The notes under the pieces were generated by a model, which was given only the letters and a program-made list of their open reading frames with translations, did not search any database and was not told the origin of the DNA. A stretch of DNA of 64,000 nucleotides from Gracilibacillus kekensis (GTDB lineage Bacteria > Bacillota > Bacilli > Bacillales > Amphibacillaceae), in NCBI RefSeq assembly GCF_900143085.1, contig NZ_FRCZ01000004.1:124001-188000 (forward strand). The letters run 5' to 3'. Position 1 is the first letter of the stretch, and every line of letters begins with the position of its first letter. Below, piece after piece: positions 20,101 to 30,011 of this stretch. Both the position numbers and the translations under genes were made by a program.

Positions 20101-21432
20101 GCAGGAACGATTGGTACAGTTGCTGAAAAAACAGCATATGGTTATGCGAAGGGGTATGCGAGTGATAAAGAATTAACGATTAAACAAGCTGAAGTTGATC
20201 GTCTTGTTAAAGGATGTACTGGGGCAAAACGTACTACAGGTCAACACCCTGGTGGGATAATAGTTGTACCGGATGATAAGGAAATTTATGACTTCACTCC
20301 AATTCAATTTCCAGCAGATGACCGGAATTCAGAGTGGAAAACGACCCATTTTGACTTTCATTCGATTCATGATAATTTGTTAAAACTAGATATACTTGGT
20401 CATGACGATCCGACGATGATTCGTATGCTTCAAGATTTAAGTGGAATTGATCCACAAACGGTTCCAACGGATGACGAAGAAGTTATGAAAATATTCTCAG
20501 GCCCTGACGTTCTTGGTGTAACTGCCGATCAAATCATGTGCAAAACAGGGACATTAGGGGTACCAGAGTTTGGTACAAGATTTGTTCGCCAAATGTTAGA
20601 GGATACCAAACCGAAAACTTTTGCCGAATTAGTCATCATATCAGGTTTAAGTCACGGGACCGATGTTTGGTTGGGAAATGCACAGGAATTGATTAATAAT
20701 GGTATCTGTGGTTTACCAGATGTTATTGGTTGCCGTGACGATATCATGGTTTACCTAATGCACAAAGGGCTAGATGCTTCATTAGCATTTAAAATTATGG
20801 AGTTTGTGCGAAAAGGGAAAGGTTTAGATCCAGAGTGGATTGAAGAAATGAAAAAACATGATGTACCTGATTGGTATATTGATTCGTGTAAAAAAATTAA
20901 ATATATGTTCCCGAAAGCACATGCTGCTGCATATGTATTAATGGCGATTCGCATTGCTTATTTCAAAGTTCATCATCCACTTTATTTTTATGCTTCATAT
21001 TTTACTGTAAGAGCAGATGACTTTGAGTTAGATACAATGGTTAAAGGTTCTGAAGCAATTCGGATGAGAATTAAGGAAATTCTGGATAAAGGGAATGACG
21101 CACCACCGAAAGAAAAAAGTTTACTAACGGTTTTGGAGATCGCGCTAGAAATGAATGAACGCGGTTTTCATTTTCAAAAGGTTGATTTATATCGATCGAC
21201 TGCAACAGAATTCTTGGTGGATGGTGAGAGTTTAATTCCGCCATTCAATGCTGTGGACGGTCTAGGTACGAATGCTGCGATCAATATTGAGAAGGCTCGA
21301 GAAGATGGTGAATTCCTCTCTAAGGAAGACTTAAGAGAACGAAGCAGAATCTCTAAGACTGTCTTAGAATATCTTGATCAGCACGGATGCTTAGAAGGAA
21401 TGGCAGACAAAAACCAACTATCCCTGTTTTAA
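17146..21432 (+). CDS. polC: DNA polymerase III PolC-type, replicative polymerase with proofreading exonuclease
   Basis: PolC is the essential leading- and lagging-strand replicase of low-GC Firmicutes. In the 1428-residue protein I see an N-terminal domain, an OB fold (about 220-310), a PHP domain beginning [13 protein letters not shown] (about 328, HAHT rather than the common HLHT), an inserted DEDD exonuclease beginning VFDVETTG (about 415-580), a zinc cluster (CPSC near 903, CPEC near 935), palm motif DIDLNFSG near 957, and a terminal QLSLF beta-clamp motif. ATG 17146 follows AAAAGGAGATCG; the earlier in-frame TTG at 17110 has none. Confidence 0.98.
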   Translation: MGISNKEKFKLLLQQIGIADDMKNKYLQEGSIEKLEVYRSNQKWHFHFNLDQSIPADVYQMFILKLTEAFSSIAKVSWTINVNDPAIDEIETNQYWQIFLSELTSDSPKYRTFENKKPLFNNNNIMLTVSNQIEEQMNKDIQLRFDQFCTKVGIPKHVIQLEIGNQQEELEKFQQEKAIEDRKRVEEAFKAQEQKAKESKPESPTGPVQLGYPIKENAISMKEIVEEEKSVVFQGYLFDADIRELRSGRHLLIIKVTDYTDSFQIKMFSKGDQDVEKFKQLKEGMWVKAKGMIQTDNFSNELTMMAKDIQQVPSITREDPGYHDEKRVELHAHTVMSQMDAVVSASKLIEQAGKWGHKAIAITDHAVAQAYPEAYAAGQKHGVKILYGVEANVVDDGVPIAYNDADRDLAEATYVVFDVETTGLSAIYDTIIELAAVKVHNGEIIDRYESFANPHHPLSETTTNLTGITDDMVKDAPEVGDVLKEFHQWMGDGILVAHNADFDMGFLNTGFKRIDYQDASNPVIDTLELARLLFPELKNHRLNTLCKKLDIELTQHHRAIYDAEATGYLLWKFIKLSLERDIVNHNQFNQHMGEGNAYQRSRPFHVTLLAVDQEGLKNIYKLVSLAHIDYFYRVPRIPRSKLQEYRQGILVGTACDQGEVFETMMQKSKEQAENVAKFYDYIEVQPTSNFVHLYDRELVQNEAQLMDIIRNVVQLADDLGKPCVATGNVHHLEKNDQLYRQILISSQSGNPLNRQTLPNTYFRTTAEMMEAFSFLGEEKAKEIVITNPNQLADRIEEVKPVKEDLYTPNIDGAEEEIRELSYNFARSVYGDPIPEIVEKRVEKELKSIIGHGFAVIYLISQKLVKKSLDDGYLVGSRGSVGSSLIATFTEITEVNPLPPHYVCPSCKYSEFFDDGSVGSGFDLPDKNCPECQEAMKKDGQDIPFETFLGFKGDKVPDIDLNFSGEYQPKAHNYTKVLFGEDNVYRAGTIGTVAEKTAYGYAKGYASDKELTIKQAEVDRLVKGCTGAKRTTGQHPGGIIVVPDDKEIYDFTPIQFPADDRNSEWKTTHFDFHSIHDNLLKLDILGHDDPTMIRMLQDLSGIDPQTVPTDDEEVMKIFSGPDVLGVTADQIMCKTGTLGVPEFGTRFVRQMLEDTKPKTFAELVIISGLSHGTDVWLGNAQELINNGICGLPDVIGCRDDIMVYLMHKGLDASLAFKIMEFVRKGKGLDPEWIEEMKKHDVPDWYIDSCKKIKYMFPKAHAAAYVLMAIRIAYFKVHHPLYFYASYFTVRADDFELDTMVKGSEAIRMRIKEILDKGNDAPPKEKSLLTVLEIALEMNERGFHFQKVDLYRSTATEFLVDGESLIPPFNAVDGLGTNAAINIEKAREDGEFLSKEDLRERSRISKTVLEYLDQHGCLEGMADKNQLSLF

Positions 21433-21557
21433 TAAAGCTCTCTGTTACTGAAACTATCGCAAGAGCCTATGTGTAGGATAAATGGACGTAATCTCCTGAA
21501 GGATTTCATTTTTTTTGGTGCAAGTATCACTTTATTGTGAAGAATCCATTAAATTCC

Positions 21558-21586
21558 TTGCATTTATTAGAAATCCATGCTATATT
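21558..21586 (+). promoter_or_regulatory. Strong candidate sigma-A promoter of the rimP-nusA-infB cluster
   Basis: TTGCAT (21558-21563) and TATATT (21581-21586) lie 17 bases apart, with an extended TGC just before the -10. The transcript would begin near 21593 with a structured leader of about 215 bases. The remainder of the 378-base gap (21433-21557) shows nothing I recognise. Confidence 0.7.
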
Positions 21587-21616
21587 TTATACAGATTTCA
21601 TTTGATGCGGACGAAA

Positions 21617-21713
21617 AAAGAGTGGGGATACCCACTCTTTCTTCTTACCTATCAACGTTGCAACGATATAGGGTTTTGATAAATCCCTTGCCATTCATGG
21701 CAAGGGATTTATC
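21617..21713 (+). promoter_or_regulatory. rimP leader with two strong hairpins
   Basis: The first hairpin pairs AAGAGTGGG (21618-21626) with CCCACTCTT (21631-21639), followed by a pyrimidine tract that could act as a terminator. The second is a perfect 15-bp stem (21678-21692 with 21699-21713) with a 6-base loop and no T run. The pair could form an attenuator, for instance under NusA feedback; that role is inference. Confidence 0.5.
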
Positions 21714-21810
21714 ATTCCATTTCCCTAGTACATAGTTATACATGTGTATCATTTAGCAATTATGGGAATTATATCATAAAGAGTTTGTAAGCAGTAGAGG
21801 AGGTATCAAG

Positions 21811-22284
21811 ATGTCACATAAAGTCACAGAACAAACAGAAGAATTAGTCCAACCAATCTTAGATGAACTTTCATTAGAACTAGTCGATGTTGTTTTTGAA
21901 AAAGATGGCCCTAATTGGTTTCTAAGAGTATATATCGATAAAGAAGGCGGAGTAGACATAGAGGAATGTGGTCAGGTATCAGAACAACTAAGTAAAAAGT
22001 TAGATGATGCAGATCCGGTAACAGACGCCTATTTTTTAGAAGTTTCATCACCTGGAGTGGAAAGACCTCTAAAAAAAGAAGCAGATTTTGAATCTAATAT
22101 CGGTAAACATGTCTATGTTAAGTTATACGAGCCAATTAGTGGCGAAAAGGAATTTACAGGAGACTTAATTGATTTTAAAGACGGTTATGTGTGGATCCAA
22201 TATAAGGAGAAAGCAAAAAAGAAAGAAGTTGAAATTCCGTTTAAGAAAATAGCGAAAGCTCGTTTAGCTGTTACTTTTGATTAA
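21811..22284 (+). CDS. rimP: Ribosome maturation factor RimP
   Basis: RimP assists maturation of the 30S subunit. The 157-residue protein has the two-domain RimP layout, with [20 protein letters not shown] and [17 protein letters not shown] in the N-terminal part and [11 protein letters not shown] in the middle, then a C-terminal SH3-like domain. It begins the nusA cluster; ATG follows GAGGAGGTATCAAG. The stop is 14 bases before nusA. Confidence 0.97.
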   Translation: MSHKVTEQTEELVQPILDELSLELVDVVFEKDGPNWFLRVYIDKEGGVDIEECGQVSEQLSKKLDDADPVTDAYFLEVSSPGVERPLKKEADFESNIGKHVYVKLYEPISGEKEFTGDLIDFKDGYVWIQYKEKAKKKEVEIPFKKIAKARLAVTFD

Positions 22285-22298
22285 AGGGGGAGAAATTT

Positions 22299-23447
22299 GT
22301 GAACAGAGAATTGTTCGATGCAATGGATTATTTAGAAAAAGAAAAAGGAATTAATAAAGAAGTATTGATGGAAGCCCTAGAAGCTGCACTTATTTCTGCA
22401 TATAAGAAAAATTTTAAATCAGCTACAAACGTTCGTGTTGATTTGAACGCAGAATCAGGGACCATGGGAGTATTTGCACAAAAGGAAATAGTGGAAGAAG
22501 TAGAAGATCATAATCAGCACATGTCAATTGAAGAAGCCCACACCATTAATCCTGCTTACGAGATTGGTGATGTAGTCGAAATTGAAGTTACGCCTAGAGA
22601 TTTTGGTCGTATTGCAGCACAAGCAGCAAAACAAGTGGTGACACAACGAGTACGTGAAGCAGAACGTGGTATTATATTTAATGAGTATATTGATCGCGAA
22701 GAAGATATTATGAATGGGACCATTCAACGTATGGATGGTAGATTTATCTATGTCAATTTAGGTAAGGTGGAAGCAAAATTACCTGAATCTGAATGTATGC
22801 CTACTGAGACTTATAATGTACATGACAGAATAAAAGTGTACGTAACAAAGGTAGAAAACACAAATAAAGGACCGAATATTTTTGTCTCTCGAACTCATCC
22901 AGGGTTACTGAAGCGTTTATTTGAAATGGAAGTTCCTGAAATCTATGACGGTACTGTGGAAGTAAAATCAGTTGCACGTGAAGCAGGAGATCGATCGAAA
23001 ATATCTGTGCATGCAGAAAACCCGGAAATAGATCCGGTTGGTTCATGTGTTGGGCAAAAAGGTCAGCGTGTTCAAACCATAGTGGATGAATTAAAAGGCG
23101 AAAAAATTGATATTGTAGAGTGGTCTGAAGATCCAGTAGTCTATGTATCCAATGCACTTAGTCCTTCAAAAGTCGTTCAAGTTAATGTTAACGAAGAAGA
23201 AAAAGCAACTACTGTCATTGTACCCGACTATCAGCTTTCTCTTGCTATAGGTAAGCGTGGACAGAATGCAAGACTGGCAGCCAAGTTAACAGGTTGGAAA
23301 ATTGACATTAAGAGTGAAACAGAAGCAAAAGAAGAAGGTTTAATTACCGAAGAAGAAATACAAGAAAGTTTAGAAGAGCTTGAATATGAGGATAACTTAG
23401 ATTATGAAGATTCCTACGAAGATATGGATGAAGATCTGTTCAAGTAA
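22299..23447 (+). CDS. nusA: Transcription termination/antitermination factor NusA
   Basis: NusA binds RNA polymerase and nascent RNA and promotes pausing and intrinsic termination. The 382-residue protein has the N-terminal polymerase-binding domain, an S1 domain (about 135-200), and two KH domains (about 230-345) with [12 protein letters not shown] and [20 protein letters not shown]. The tail is acidic. It uses a GTG start at 22299 after AAAGGGGGAG. The short Gram-positive form, without the C-terminal acidic repeats of E. coli NusA, is expected. Confidence 0.97.
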   Translation: MNRELFDAMDYLEKEKGINKEVLMEALEAALISAYKKNFKSATNVRVDLNAESGTMGVFAQKEIVEEVEDHNQHMSIEEAHTINPAYEIGDVVEIEVTPRDFGRIAAQAAKQVVTQRVREAERGIIFNEYIDREEDIMNGTIQRMDGRFIYVNLGKVEAKLPESECMPTETYNVHDRIKVYVTKVENTNKGPNIFVSRTHPGLLKRLFEMEVPEIYDGTVEVKSVAREAGDRSKISVHAENPEIDPVGSCVGQKGQRVQTIVDELKGEKIDIVEWSEDPVVYVSNALSPSKVVQVNVNEEEKATTVIVPDYQLSLAIGKRGQNARLAAKLTGWKIDIKSETEAKEEGLITEEEIQESLEELEYEDNLDYEDSYEDMDEDLFK

Positions 23448-23459
23448 GGAGGAATTCAT

Positions 23460-23729
23460 ATGACTAAAAAACGAAAAATCCCATTAAGAAAATGTGTGGT
23501 AAGTCAAGAAATGATGCCTAAGCAATCGTTAATTCGAGTGGTGAAAACCAAAGAAGGCGAAATTTTTGTAGATCCCACTGGCAAAAAGAATGGTAGAGGA
23601 GCCTATGTTTCAAAAGATATAAAGGTAGTGGACCAAGCTGAGAAGAATGGTGCCTTAGAAAAACACCTGGAAATGAAAGTTCCTGAAACGATCTATCAAG
23701 AGTTAAGAAAACAGATTGAAGGCAAATAA
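23460..23729 (+). CDS. rnpM: YlxR/RnpM family RNA-binding protein (DUF448)
   Basis: YlxR-family proteins are small RNA-binding proteins; the B. subtilis member has been named RnpM as a modulator of RNase P. The 89-residue product has the family signature: IPLRKCVVSQEM at the start and GKKNGRGAYVSKD in the middle. It lies between nusA and the L7Ae-like gene, as in most Bacillaceae, and its ATG has AAGGAGGAATTC upstream. Confidence 0.92.
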   Translation: MTKKRKIPLRKCVVSQEMMPKQSLIRVVKTKEGEIFVDPTGKKNGRGAYVSKDIKVVDQAEKNGALEKHLEMKVPETIYQELRKQIEGK

Positions 23730-23730
23730 T

Positions 23731-24051
23731 ATGGTAAGTAACAGTGCCTATTTAAATATAATTGGATTAGCGAATCGTGCTGGTAAATGCACATTCGGAG
23801 AAGAATTAATTGTAAAAGAAATTCAATCTAAAAAGTCAAAGTTAGTATTAATTGCAAGTGATACAGGCGATCAGACACGTAAGAAGTTAACGGATAAATG
23901 TGTTTTTTATAATATTCCTTTTTTCTTTGTGGATGAGCGTGAAACACTTTCACAAGCAGTTGGTAAATCAGGTCGTGTAGCAGTATCAATTCATGAGCAA
24001 GGATTTGCGAAGAAGTTGATGACATTACTTGATGAAAATAATCGGGGGTGA
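23731..24051 (+). CDS. YlxQ, L7Ae/L30e-like kink-turn RNA-binding protein
   Basis: YlxQ belongs to the L7Ae/L30e/S12e/Gadd45 fold and in B. subtilis binds kink-turn RNA. The 106-residue protein has [17 protein letters not shown] and the [16 protein letters not shown] segment typical of the family. I chose ATG 23731, which gives the normal N terminus; the in-frame TTG 15 bases upstream lies inside rnpM. It starts 1 base after the rnpM stop, with GAAGG as a weak ribosome site. Confidence 0.9.
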   Translation: MVSNSAYLNIIGLANRAGKCTFGEELIVKEIQSKKSKLVLIASDTGDQTRKKLTDKCVFYNIPFFFVDERETLSQAVGKSGRVAVSIHEQGFAKKLMTLLDENNRG

Positions 24052-24055
24052 ACGT

Positions 24056-26137
24056 ATGTCAAAAATACGAGTATATGAGTACGCAAAGCAAGTAAACAAA
24101 TCAAGTAAAGAAATTATCAATAAACTAAAAGAGTTGGAGCTACCTGTTTCTAACCACATGTCCACACTTTCAGATGATATGAAAGCGAAGTTGGATCAAT
24201 CTTTCCAGCCTGAAAAGTCGAAAAATACACAAAAAAACCAGGCATCTAATAACCAAAAAAGTAAACCTAAACAGAATACTAAACAAAACAATAATCAAAA
24301 GAAGCAGAATAAGAACAAACAGCAAAATAAGCCACAAGATAATCAGCAAGAAGCAAAAAAACCAGAAAAAGAACAACCAAAAGAGCCGAGTAAAATTACT
24401 TATTCAGGAACATTAACTGTATCTGAGTTAGCAGATAAGTTAAACAAAGAAACAAATGAAATTATTAAGAAATTATTGTTCTTAGGAGTTATGGCGACGA
24501 AAAATCAAGACCTTGATGAAGATGCTCTGGAGTTGATATGTGGTGAGTACGGAGTCGAAGTTGAACAAGAAGTGGAAGTAGATAAAGCAGATCTTTCCAC
24601 TTATATCGAAGAAGAAAATGCGGATAAATTAAAAGAACGTCCACCAGTTGTAACCATTATGGGTCACGTAGACCATGGTAAAACAACGTTATTAGATTCG
24701 ATTCGTCATACGAAGGTAACTGCAGGGGAAGCGGGCGGTATTACTCAGCATATCGGTGCATATCAAGTAAGAGAAAATGATAAAAAAGTAACTTTTCTTG
24801 ATACACCTGGTCACGCAGCGTTTACAAGCATGCGTTCACGTGGTGCACAAGTAACGGATATCGCTATTTTAGTCGTAGCAGCGGATGATGGCGTTATGCC
24901 ACAAACGATTGAGGCTATTAACCATGCGAAAGCAGCCGAAGTACCAATCATAGTAGCAGTTAACAAAATGGATAAAGAAGGCGCTAATCCAGATCGTGTT
25001 ATGCAAGAACTAACTGAATATGAGCTTGTTCCTGAAGACTGGGGTGGCGAAACCATTTTCGTACAGTTATCTGCACTAAAAGGTGAAGGTATTGACGATT
25101 TATTAGAAATGATTTTGTTAGTAGCAGAAGTGGAAGAACTTAAAGCTAATGCTGATCGTCGCGCAAATGGTACTGTAATTGAAGCACAATTAGATAAAGG
25201 TCGCGGTTCTGTTGCATCATTATTAGTACAAAACGGCACACTAAAAGTAGGGGATCCAATTGTAGTTGGACATACGTTTGGTCGTGTGCGTGCAATGGTT
25301 AATGATTTAGGTAAACGAATTAAATCAGCTGGTCCTTCTACCCCTGTAGAGATTACTGGTCTAAATGATGTACCACAAGCAGGTGATCAGTTTGTTGTCT
25401 TTAAAGATGAAAAGCAAGCACGCCAGATTGGTGAAATGAGACAACAAAAACAGATCGAAGAAAAGCGCGGTAGTCAGTCTCGTGTTAGTTTAGATGATTT
25501 ATTTGAACAAATTAAACAAGGTGATATTAAAGATATTAATGTCATTCTTAAAGCAGATGTACAAGGTTCTGTAGAAGCTCTAGCGGCATCTTTAAAGAAG
25601 ATTGATGTAGAAGGTGTAAAAGTTAATATTATTCACACTGGCGCAGGTGCAATTAAAGAATCTGATATTATTTTAGCTTCTGCATCGAATGCAGTTGTTA
25701 TCGGCTTTAATGTACGTCCTGACAATAATGCGAAAAAAGCAGCGGAATCTGAAAAAGTGGATATTCGTTTGCATCGAGTTATTTACAAAGCAATTGAAGA
25801 AGTAGAGGCAGCAATGAAAGGTATGTTAGATCCTGAGTTTGAAGAAAAAGTAATTGGTCAAGTAGAAGTAAGAGAAATCTTCAAGGTTTCCAAAATTGGA
25901 ACCATTGCTGGTGCATATGTAACAGATGGTAAAGTCACCAGAGATGCAGGTATTCGCCTAATTCGTGACGGTGTTGTTATTTATGAAGGTGAAATTGACA
26001 CACTAAAACGTTTTAAAGATGATGTGAAAGAAGTAGCACAAAATTATGAATGTGGTATAACCATTAAAAATTATAATGATATTAAAGAAGGCGACGTTAT
26101 TGAAGCGTATGTGATGCAGGAAATTGAAGTGAAATGA
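24056..26137 (+). CDS. infB: Translation initiation factor IF-2
   Basis: IF-2 is the GTPase that places fMet-tRNA on the 30S subunit and joins the subunits. In the 693-residue protein the IF2 N domain is followed by an Asn/Lys/Gln-rich low-complexity linker (about 50-115), then a second N-type domain, the G domain (G1 GHVDHGKTT near 201, G3 DTPGHAAF, G4 NKMD), domain II, and the C1/C2 domains. ATG 24056 follows CGGGGGTGAAC. Its stop overlaps the next gene as ATGA. Confidence 0.98.
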   Translation: MSKIRVYEYAKQVNKSSKEIINKLKELELPVSNHMSTLSDDMKAKLDQSFQPEKSKNTQKNQASNNQKSKPKQNTKQNNNQKKQNKNKQQNKPQDNQQEAKKPEKEQPKEPSKITYSGTLTVSELADKLNKETNEIIKKLLFLGVMATKNQDLDEDALELICGEYGVEVEQEVEVDKADLSTYIEEENADKLKERPPVVTIMGHVDHGKTTLLDSIRHTKVTAGEAGGITQHIGAYQVRENDKKVTFLDTPGHAAFTSMRSRGAQVTDIAILVVAADDGVMPQTIEAINHAKAAEVPIIVAVNKMDKEGANPDRVMQELTEYELVPEDWGGETIFVQLSALKGEGIDDLLEMILLVAEVEELKANADRRANGTVIEAQLDKGRGSVASLLVQNGTLKVGDPIVVGHTFGRVRAMVNDLGKRIKSAGPSTPVEITGLNDVPQAGDQFVVFKDEKQARQIGEMRQQKQIEEKRGSQSRVSLDDLFEQIKQGDIKDINVILKADVQGSVEALAASLKKIDVEGVKVNIIHTGAGAIKESDIILASASNAVVIGFNVRPDNNAKKAAESEKVDIRLHRVIYKAIEEVEAAMKGMLDPEFEEKVIGQVEVREIFKVSKIGTIAGAYVTDGKVTRDAGIRLIRDGVVIYEGEIDTLKRFKDDVKEVAQNYECGITIKNYNDIKEGDVIEAYVMQEIEVK

Positions 26138-26412
26138 TCACGTATGCCGAAGTAGAAATCTTTTTATATGAATGTCATTCATTAAAAGAGAAGCGATCGA
26201 TATTAAAAAGATTAAAAAATCGTCTAACAAAAGACTTAAACATCGCCCTATCAGAATTAGATTTTCAAGATTTGTGGCAACGCTCAAAATTTGGTATTGT
26301 AACGGTTTCTGAATCAGGTGAAATTGGAGAACATGTTATACAACAAGCACTTCAAGTGATCGATTCGTTTACGGAAGTAGAAAGAACAATCACAAATGTA
26401 GAATTAAGATAG
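26134..26412 (+). CDS. YlxP-like DUF503 protein
   Basis: The DUF503 family is short and uncharacterised; in Bacillaceae it lies between infB and rbfA, where a link to ribosome function is suspected. The 92-residue product has the signature [18 protein letters not shown] and the segment [10 protein letters not shown]. It has a ferredoxin-like alternation of strands and helices and no membrane segment. The ATGA overlap with infB suggests coupled translation. Confidence 0.9.
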   Translation: MITYAEVEIFLYECHSLKEKRSILKRLKNRLTKDLNIALSELDFQDLWQRSKFGIVTVSESGEIGEHVIQQALQVIDSFTEVERTITNVELR

Positions 26413-26433
26413 CGTTGGAAAGAGGTGATATAG

Positions 26434-26787
26434 ATGAGTGAATTACGCTCTAATCGAGTCGCCGAACAAATGAAAAAAGAGCTTGGTGATATTATTTCTC
26501 GAAAAATCAAGGATCCAAGGGTTGGTTTTGTTACAATTACGGATGTAGAAGTGACGGGAGATCTTCAACAAGCAAAAGTATTTATTTCCGTTCTAGGTGA
26601 TGAAAATAAAAAACAGGAGACTTTAATCGGTCTCGCTAAAGCAAAAGGGTTCATTCGTTCTGAGATAGGGAAACGAATTCGTTTAAGAAAGACACCTGAA
26701 TTAATGTTTGATTTTGATGATACTATTGAACGAGGAAATCGTATTGAGCATATTTTGAGAGAATTAAATGACACAAATGAGCAATAA
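26434..26787 (+). CDS. rbfA: Ribosome-binding factor A
   Basis: RbfA is a cold-shock-related KH-fold protein that helps process the 5' end of 16S rRNA and mature the 30S subunit. The 117-residue protein includes [22 protein letters not shown] and the C-terminal [18 protein letters not shown], both family hallmarks. The ATG is preceded by AAAGAGGTGATAT. In B. subtilis truB follows directly; here 739 bases with element E1 intervene. Confidence 0.97.
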   Translation: MSELRSNRVAEQMKKELGDIISRKIKDPRVGFVTITDVEVTGDLQQAKVFISVLGDENKKQETLIGLAKAKGFIRSEIGKRIRLRKTPELMFDFDDTIERGNRIEHILRELNDTNEQ

Positions 26788-26826
26788 GAATGGCTAAGAG
26801 ACTGGAACAAATAATTTGTAGTGATT

Positions 26827-26880
26827 AAAAATCCAAACGATTATTCGATTAGACATCGATATGTCGTTTGGATTTTCATA
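26827..26880 (+). terminator. Hairpin terminator after rbfA, repeated after rny
   Basis: AAAATCCAAACGA (26827-26840) pairs with TCGTTTGGATTTT (26864-26876), with a smaller TCGA/TCGA stem inside. It ends the nusA-rbfA unit. A near copy occurs at 54940-54987. Confidence 0.65.
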
Positions 26881-26904
26881 CATATAAAGAGCATAATAGG
26901 CAAT

Positions 26905-27366
26905 AACTGATGTGGTTATTTTGAAATTGATTTAAATGGTTAACACCCGCTACGGCTGTCCGCTTCCCTTTCCGCGGGTTTTTCTCCTCAGCTAACTTTG
27001 GTAAGCAAAGATCACTTACCAAAGTGGATCTTCGGATAAAAACATCCCGCAGGAGTGAAAGCGGACACCTTCGCTATGAATAGATGCTACAACGATTTTG
27101 ACATTTATCATTTTGAATTTTCTAATAGTATGTCATATAAATGACGAGATAAAAATCTTTATATCAACTCTTTCATTCATTGTAGAACTTTACTTAGCGT
27201 AGGCGTCCTCTTCGACTCCTGGGGGAGTAGCATGATCTGAAGATCCACTTTGGAAAGTGGTTTTCTTTTCAAAGTTAGCTGAAGAGCATGCCCCCGGAAA
27301 GCGAAGTGGACAAGCCTAATCGGTGGGTACCCTCATATATACAGTCAAAAATACTACATCATTTAC
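26905..27366 (+). repeat. E1, palindromic intergenic element with two inverted hairpin modules
   Basis: The outer ends (TGATGTGGTTATTTTGA on the left; TCAAAAATACTACATCA on the right) are inverted copies of each other. Inside, module L (26958-27066) and module R (27205-27311) are each long palindromes and face opposite ways. Module L is closed by GTCCGCTT/AAGCGGAC and contains the inner hairpin ACTTTGGTAAG/CTTACCAAAGT. The spacer between them is AT-rich and bordered by CTACAA/TTGTAG. No reading frame of note is present. It separates rbfA from truB. Confidence 0.85.
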
Positions 27367-27473
27367 TGAGCAGTACCGTTATATTGCTTATCAATATATT
27401 TCAACGTTTGTGTTTGAAGTTAAGGAAAGTGGTATGTTTTGGTTCTTTTTGTTACGATAAGTGATATTTGGAA

Positions 27474-27502
27474 TTGTGATTGTGATCTAATTAATGTGTA
27501 AT
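27474..27502 (+). promoter_or_regulatory. Candidate sigma-A promoter of truB
   Basis: TTGTGA (27474-27479) and TGTAAT (27497-27502), 17 bases apart, lie just upstream of truB and downstream of E1. It would supply transcription that the terminator and element E1 otherwise cut off from the nusA cluster. Confidence 0.5.
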
Positions 27503-27526
27503 GATTGATTAAAGGGAGGGTGGCCA

Positions 27527-28438
27527 ATGGATGGGATTTTACCATTATGGAAAGAAAAAGGGATGACATCACATGATTGTGTGTTTAAGGTGAGAAAAAT
27601 GCTAAAAACAAAAAAAGTAGGTCATACTGGCACACTTGATCCGGAAGTAGAAGGTGTCTTACCTATTTGTGTAGGTGAAGCGACTAAAATTGTTCCATTC
27701 CTTACGGATACTTTTAAAACATATCGAGCAACTGCTTTATTGGGATATTCTACCGATACAGAAGATCAAACTGGAATAAAGAAGGAAGAAAAAAAATTAA
27801 AGTCCGCTTTCTCCGCTGAGGAAATCAAAAATATATTAAAAAGTTTCGAAGGAGAGATCACACAACAAGTCCCATTATATTCGGCAATAAAAGTAAATGG
27901 AAAAAAGCTTTATGAATATGCGCGTGCAAATGAACCAGTAGAAAGACCTTATCGAAAAATCCATATACACAATATTCGTTTTTTAGACACTACATATGAT
28001 AAAGTAAATGAGACACAAAAAATCGATTTTGATGTCTCGTGTTCAAAGGGGACGTATATCCGTACCTTATGCTTAGATATTGGTAAAAAAATAGGTTATC
28101 CTGCTCATATGTCAGCTCTAATTAGAACAGAAACAGGAAATTTTCTTGAAAAAGATACAGTCACACTTAATACGCTTCAAGATATGATTGATTCTGAGCA
28201 AGACTTACCGCTTTTAGCTATTGACCAAGGTTTACCACATTTAGATTACTTGAATGTTGACATGGATACGATGCGGAAAGTTTTTCACGGTCAAAAGCTA
28301 CCGTTACCTAATCCAATACCTAAAACAAAATTTTTTAGAGTCCTTTTTCAAGAACAAATCGTAGCAATTTATCAAATTCATGACAATAATCAAGAAATAA
28401 AGCCAGCTCGCGTATTTAGATTTGAAGATAGAAAGTAG
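27527..28438 (+). CDS. truB: tRNA pseudouridine(55) synthase
   Basis: TruB makes pseudouridine 55 in the T loop of most tRNAs and acts as a tRNA folding chaperone. The 303-residue protein has the catalytic Asp in GHTGTLDPEVEGVLPI near residue 40, YSAIKVNGKKLYEYAR, and the CSKGTYIRTL motif. ATG 27527 follows AAAGGGAGGGTGG. ribF starts 11 bases after its stop. Confidence 0.97.
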   Translation: MDGILPLWKEKGMTSHDCVFKVRKMLKTKKVGHTGTLDPEVEGVLPICVGEATKIVPFLTDTFKTYRATALLGYSTDTEDQTGIKKEEKKLKSAFSAEEIKNILKSFEGEITQQVPLYSAIKVNGKKLYEYARANEPVERPYRKIHIHNIRFLDTTYDKVNETQKIDFDVSCSKGTYIRTLCLDIGKKIGYPAHMSALIRTETGNFLEKDTVTLNTLQDMIDSEQDLPLLAIDQGLPHLDYLNVDMDTMRKVFHGQKLPLPNPIPKTKFFRVLFQEQIVAIYQIHDNNQEIKPARVFRFEDRK

Positions 28439-28449
28439 GTGACAAACAG

Positions 28450-29394
28450 ATGGAAGTACATTCTCTAGTGTATCCACATCAAATAACCAAGGAAAAACAA
28501 CAAAATACGGTAGCTGCCATTGGTTTTTTCGATGGTGTCCATCTGGGACATCAAGCCGTGATTCAACAAGCCATTAGAATCGCAAAACAATCGGATAGAA
28601 AAGCTGCAGTTATTACCTTTGATCCACACCCATCTGTCGTTTTACAGAATAAACAAGATACAGTTCGGTATATTACGCCCATTGAAGAAAAAATCAAGCA
28701 TGTCGAATCACTGGGAGTCGATTATCTTTATATTATTCGCTTTGATAAGAAATTAGCAATGCTATCACCACAAGCATTTATCGAACATTTTATTGAAGAG
28801 ATCAACATAACACATATAGTAGCTGGCTTTGATTTTACCTTTGGTCATAAAGGCTCAGGAAATATGGATAATATTCATAATTTAATAAACGATGAAACAG
28901 AAGTAACAACTGTAGGTCGGTTAGATCTGAACAACAAAAAAATAAGTTCGACTAGAATTCGAAAAGTATTGGGACAAGGTGAAATGGAAGAAGCTGAACG
29001 TTTACTCGGAAGACCTTATTCAATAGCAGGAGAGGTTATTCATGGTGATAAGCGTGGCAGAACAATTGGTTATCCAACAGCAAATATTAAAATTGAAGAT
29101 TACTATTTTTTACCTCGAATAGGTGTTTATGCAGTACAAATAATGGTCGGAAATGATATATATTATGGCATGGCCAATCTTGGCTATAATCCAACATTTT
29201 CGGATGATCGAGAAAACGCGAAATTAGAAGTAAACATATTCAATTTTGATGCGAATATATATGGTGAGAATGTAGTAGTCTATTGGAAAAAGTATATCCG
29301 AAACGAAGAGAAATTTTCTAGTGTTGATGAATTAATTGACAAGATTAGAGAAGATGAAGTAAAATCGCGGGAATTTTTTTCGATAAATGATTAA
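28450..29394 (+). CDS. ribF: Bifunctional riboflavin kinase/FAD synthetase
   Basis: RibF turns riboflavin into FMN and then FAD. The 314-residue protein has an N-terminal nucleotidyltransferase domain (FFDGVHLGHQAVI near 25-37, TFDPHP, SSTRIRKVL) and a C-terminal flavokinase domain with GDKRGRTIGYPTANI and the GMANLGYNPTF segment. In B. subtilis the orthologue is named ribC. The gene sits between truB and rpsO as usual. No FMN riboswitch is present upstream. Confidence 0.97.
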   Translation: MEVHSLVYPHQITKEKQQNTVAAIGFFDGVHLGHQAVIQQAIRIAKQSDRKAAVITFDPHPSVVLQNKQDTVRYITPIEEKIKHVESLGVDYLYIIRFDKKLAMLSPQAFIEHFIEEINITHIVAGFDFTFGHKGSGNMDNIHNLINDETEVTTVGRLDLNNKKISSTRIRKVLGQGEMEEAERLLGRPYSIAGEVIHGDKRGRTIGYPTANIKIEDYYFLPRIGVYAVQIMVGNDIYYGMANLGYNPTFSDDRENAKLEVNIFNFDANIYGENVVVYWKKYIRNEEKFSSVDELIDKIREDEVKSREFFSIND

Positions 29395-29400
29395 TACTAC

Positions 29401-29429
29401 TTGCATTTCAAGTCGAAAAGTTGTAATCT
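29401..29429 (+). promoter_or_regulatory. Candidate rpsO promoter
   Basis: TTGCAT (29401-29406) and TAATCT (29424-29429) are separated by 17 bases. The leader that follows holds a possible TGGCAAT/ATTGCTA stem (about 29451-29481) before the AGGAGGTG ribosome site, which might be a site for S15 feedback. Confidence 0.4.
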
Positions 29430-29518
29430 TTTATGTGGGAACCATCTGCTTGGCAATTTGATTTCTCCGTCGATTGCTAGGGGATTGGTGTTTCACGATA
29501 TTTTAGGAGGTGAACAGG

Positions 29519-29788
29519 ATGGCTATCACTCAAGAACGTAAAAATGAAATCATTGGTGAATACAAAACACATGAGAACGATACTGGTTCGCCAGAAGTTC
29601 AAATTGCTGTCCTTACAGAGGAAATCAATAATTTGAATAACCACTTACGTATTCATAAAAAAGATCACCATTCACGTCGTGGTCTGTTGAAAATGGTTGG
29701 TAAACGTCGTAACTTATTGAACTATTTACGTAACAATGACGTTGCACGTTACCGTACGTTAATTCAAAAATTAGGTTTACGTCGATAA
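29519..29788 (+). CDS. rpsO: 30S ribosomal protein S15
   Basis: S15 is a primary 16S rRNA binding protein. The 89-residue protein has the signature [18 protein letters not shown] and [19 protein letters not shown], the expected length, and a four-helix layout. ATG 29519 follows TTTAGGAGGTGAACAGG; an in-frame GTG 9 bases earlier overlaps the ribosome site. A clear terminator follows before pnp. Confidence 0.98.
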   Translation: MAITQERKNEIIGEYKTHENDTGSPEVQIAVLTEEINNLNNHLRIHKKDHHSRRGLLKMVGKRRNLLNYLRNNDVARYRTLIQKLGLRR

Positions 29789-29796
29789 ACTACTTT

Positions 29797-29823
29797 AAAA
29801 GCGGGAGTGATCCCGCTTTTTCT
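29797..29823 (+). terminator. Rho-independent terminator after rpsO
   Basis: AAAAGCGGGA (29797-29806) pairs perfectly with TCCCGCTTTT (29811-29820) around GTGA, and the T run continues beyond the stem. Confidence 0.85.
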
Positions 29824-29934
29824 GTATGTAAAAATCGCAATGGTTTCTAAACAAATCAAAATTAAATTGATTAATTCCATGCAAATTAGAAAATACTAGT
29901 ATTATCTAAAATTGTATTTAAATAAATGGAACTA

Positions 29935-29964
29935 GTTACATATGAGGAAACAACGTGCTAAAAT
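29935..29964 (+). promoter_or_regulatory. Candidate pnp promoter with extended -10
   Basis: GTTACA (29935-29940) is followed after 18 bases by TAAAAT (29959-29964), with TGC directly before the -10. It lies after the rpsO terminator and about 48 bases before the pnp start codon. Confidence 0.5.
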
Positions 29965-30011
29965 AAGGAATAGTGAAGAACAAGCACAGTTGTTTTGAGA
30001 GGAGTACTATA

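Noticed and set aside
22801-23157. 118-codon minus-strand frame inside nusA
   Set aside because: It is antisense to the S1/KH coding region of NusA with no ribosome site.
24811-25239. 142-codon minus-strand reading frame inside infB
   Set aside because: It lies fully antisense to the conserved G domain of IF-2 and shows no protein family features.
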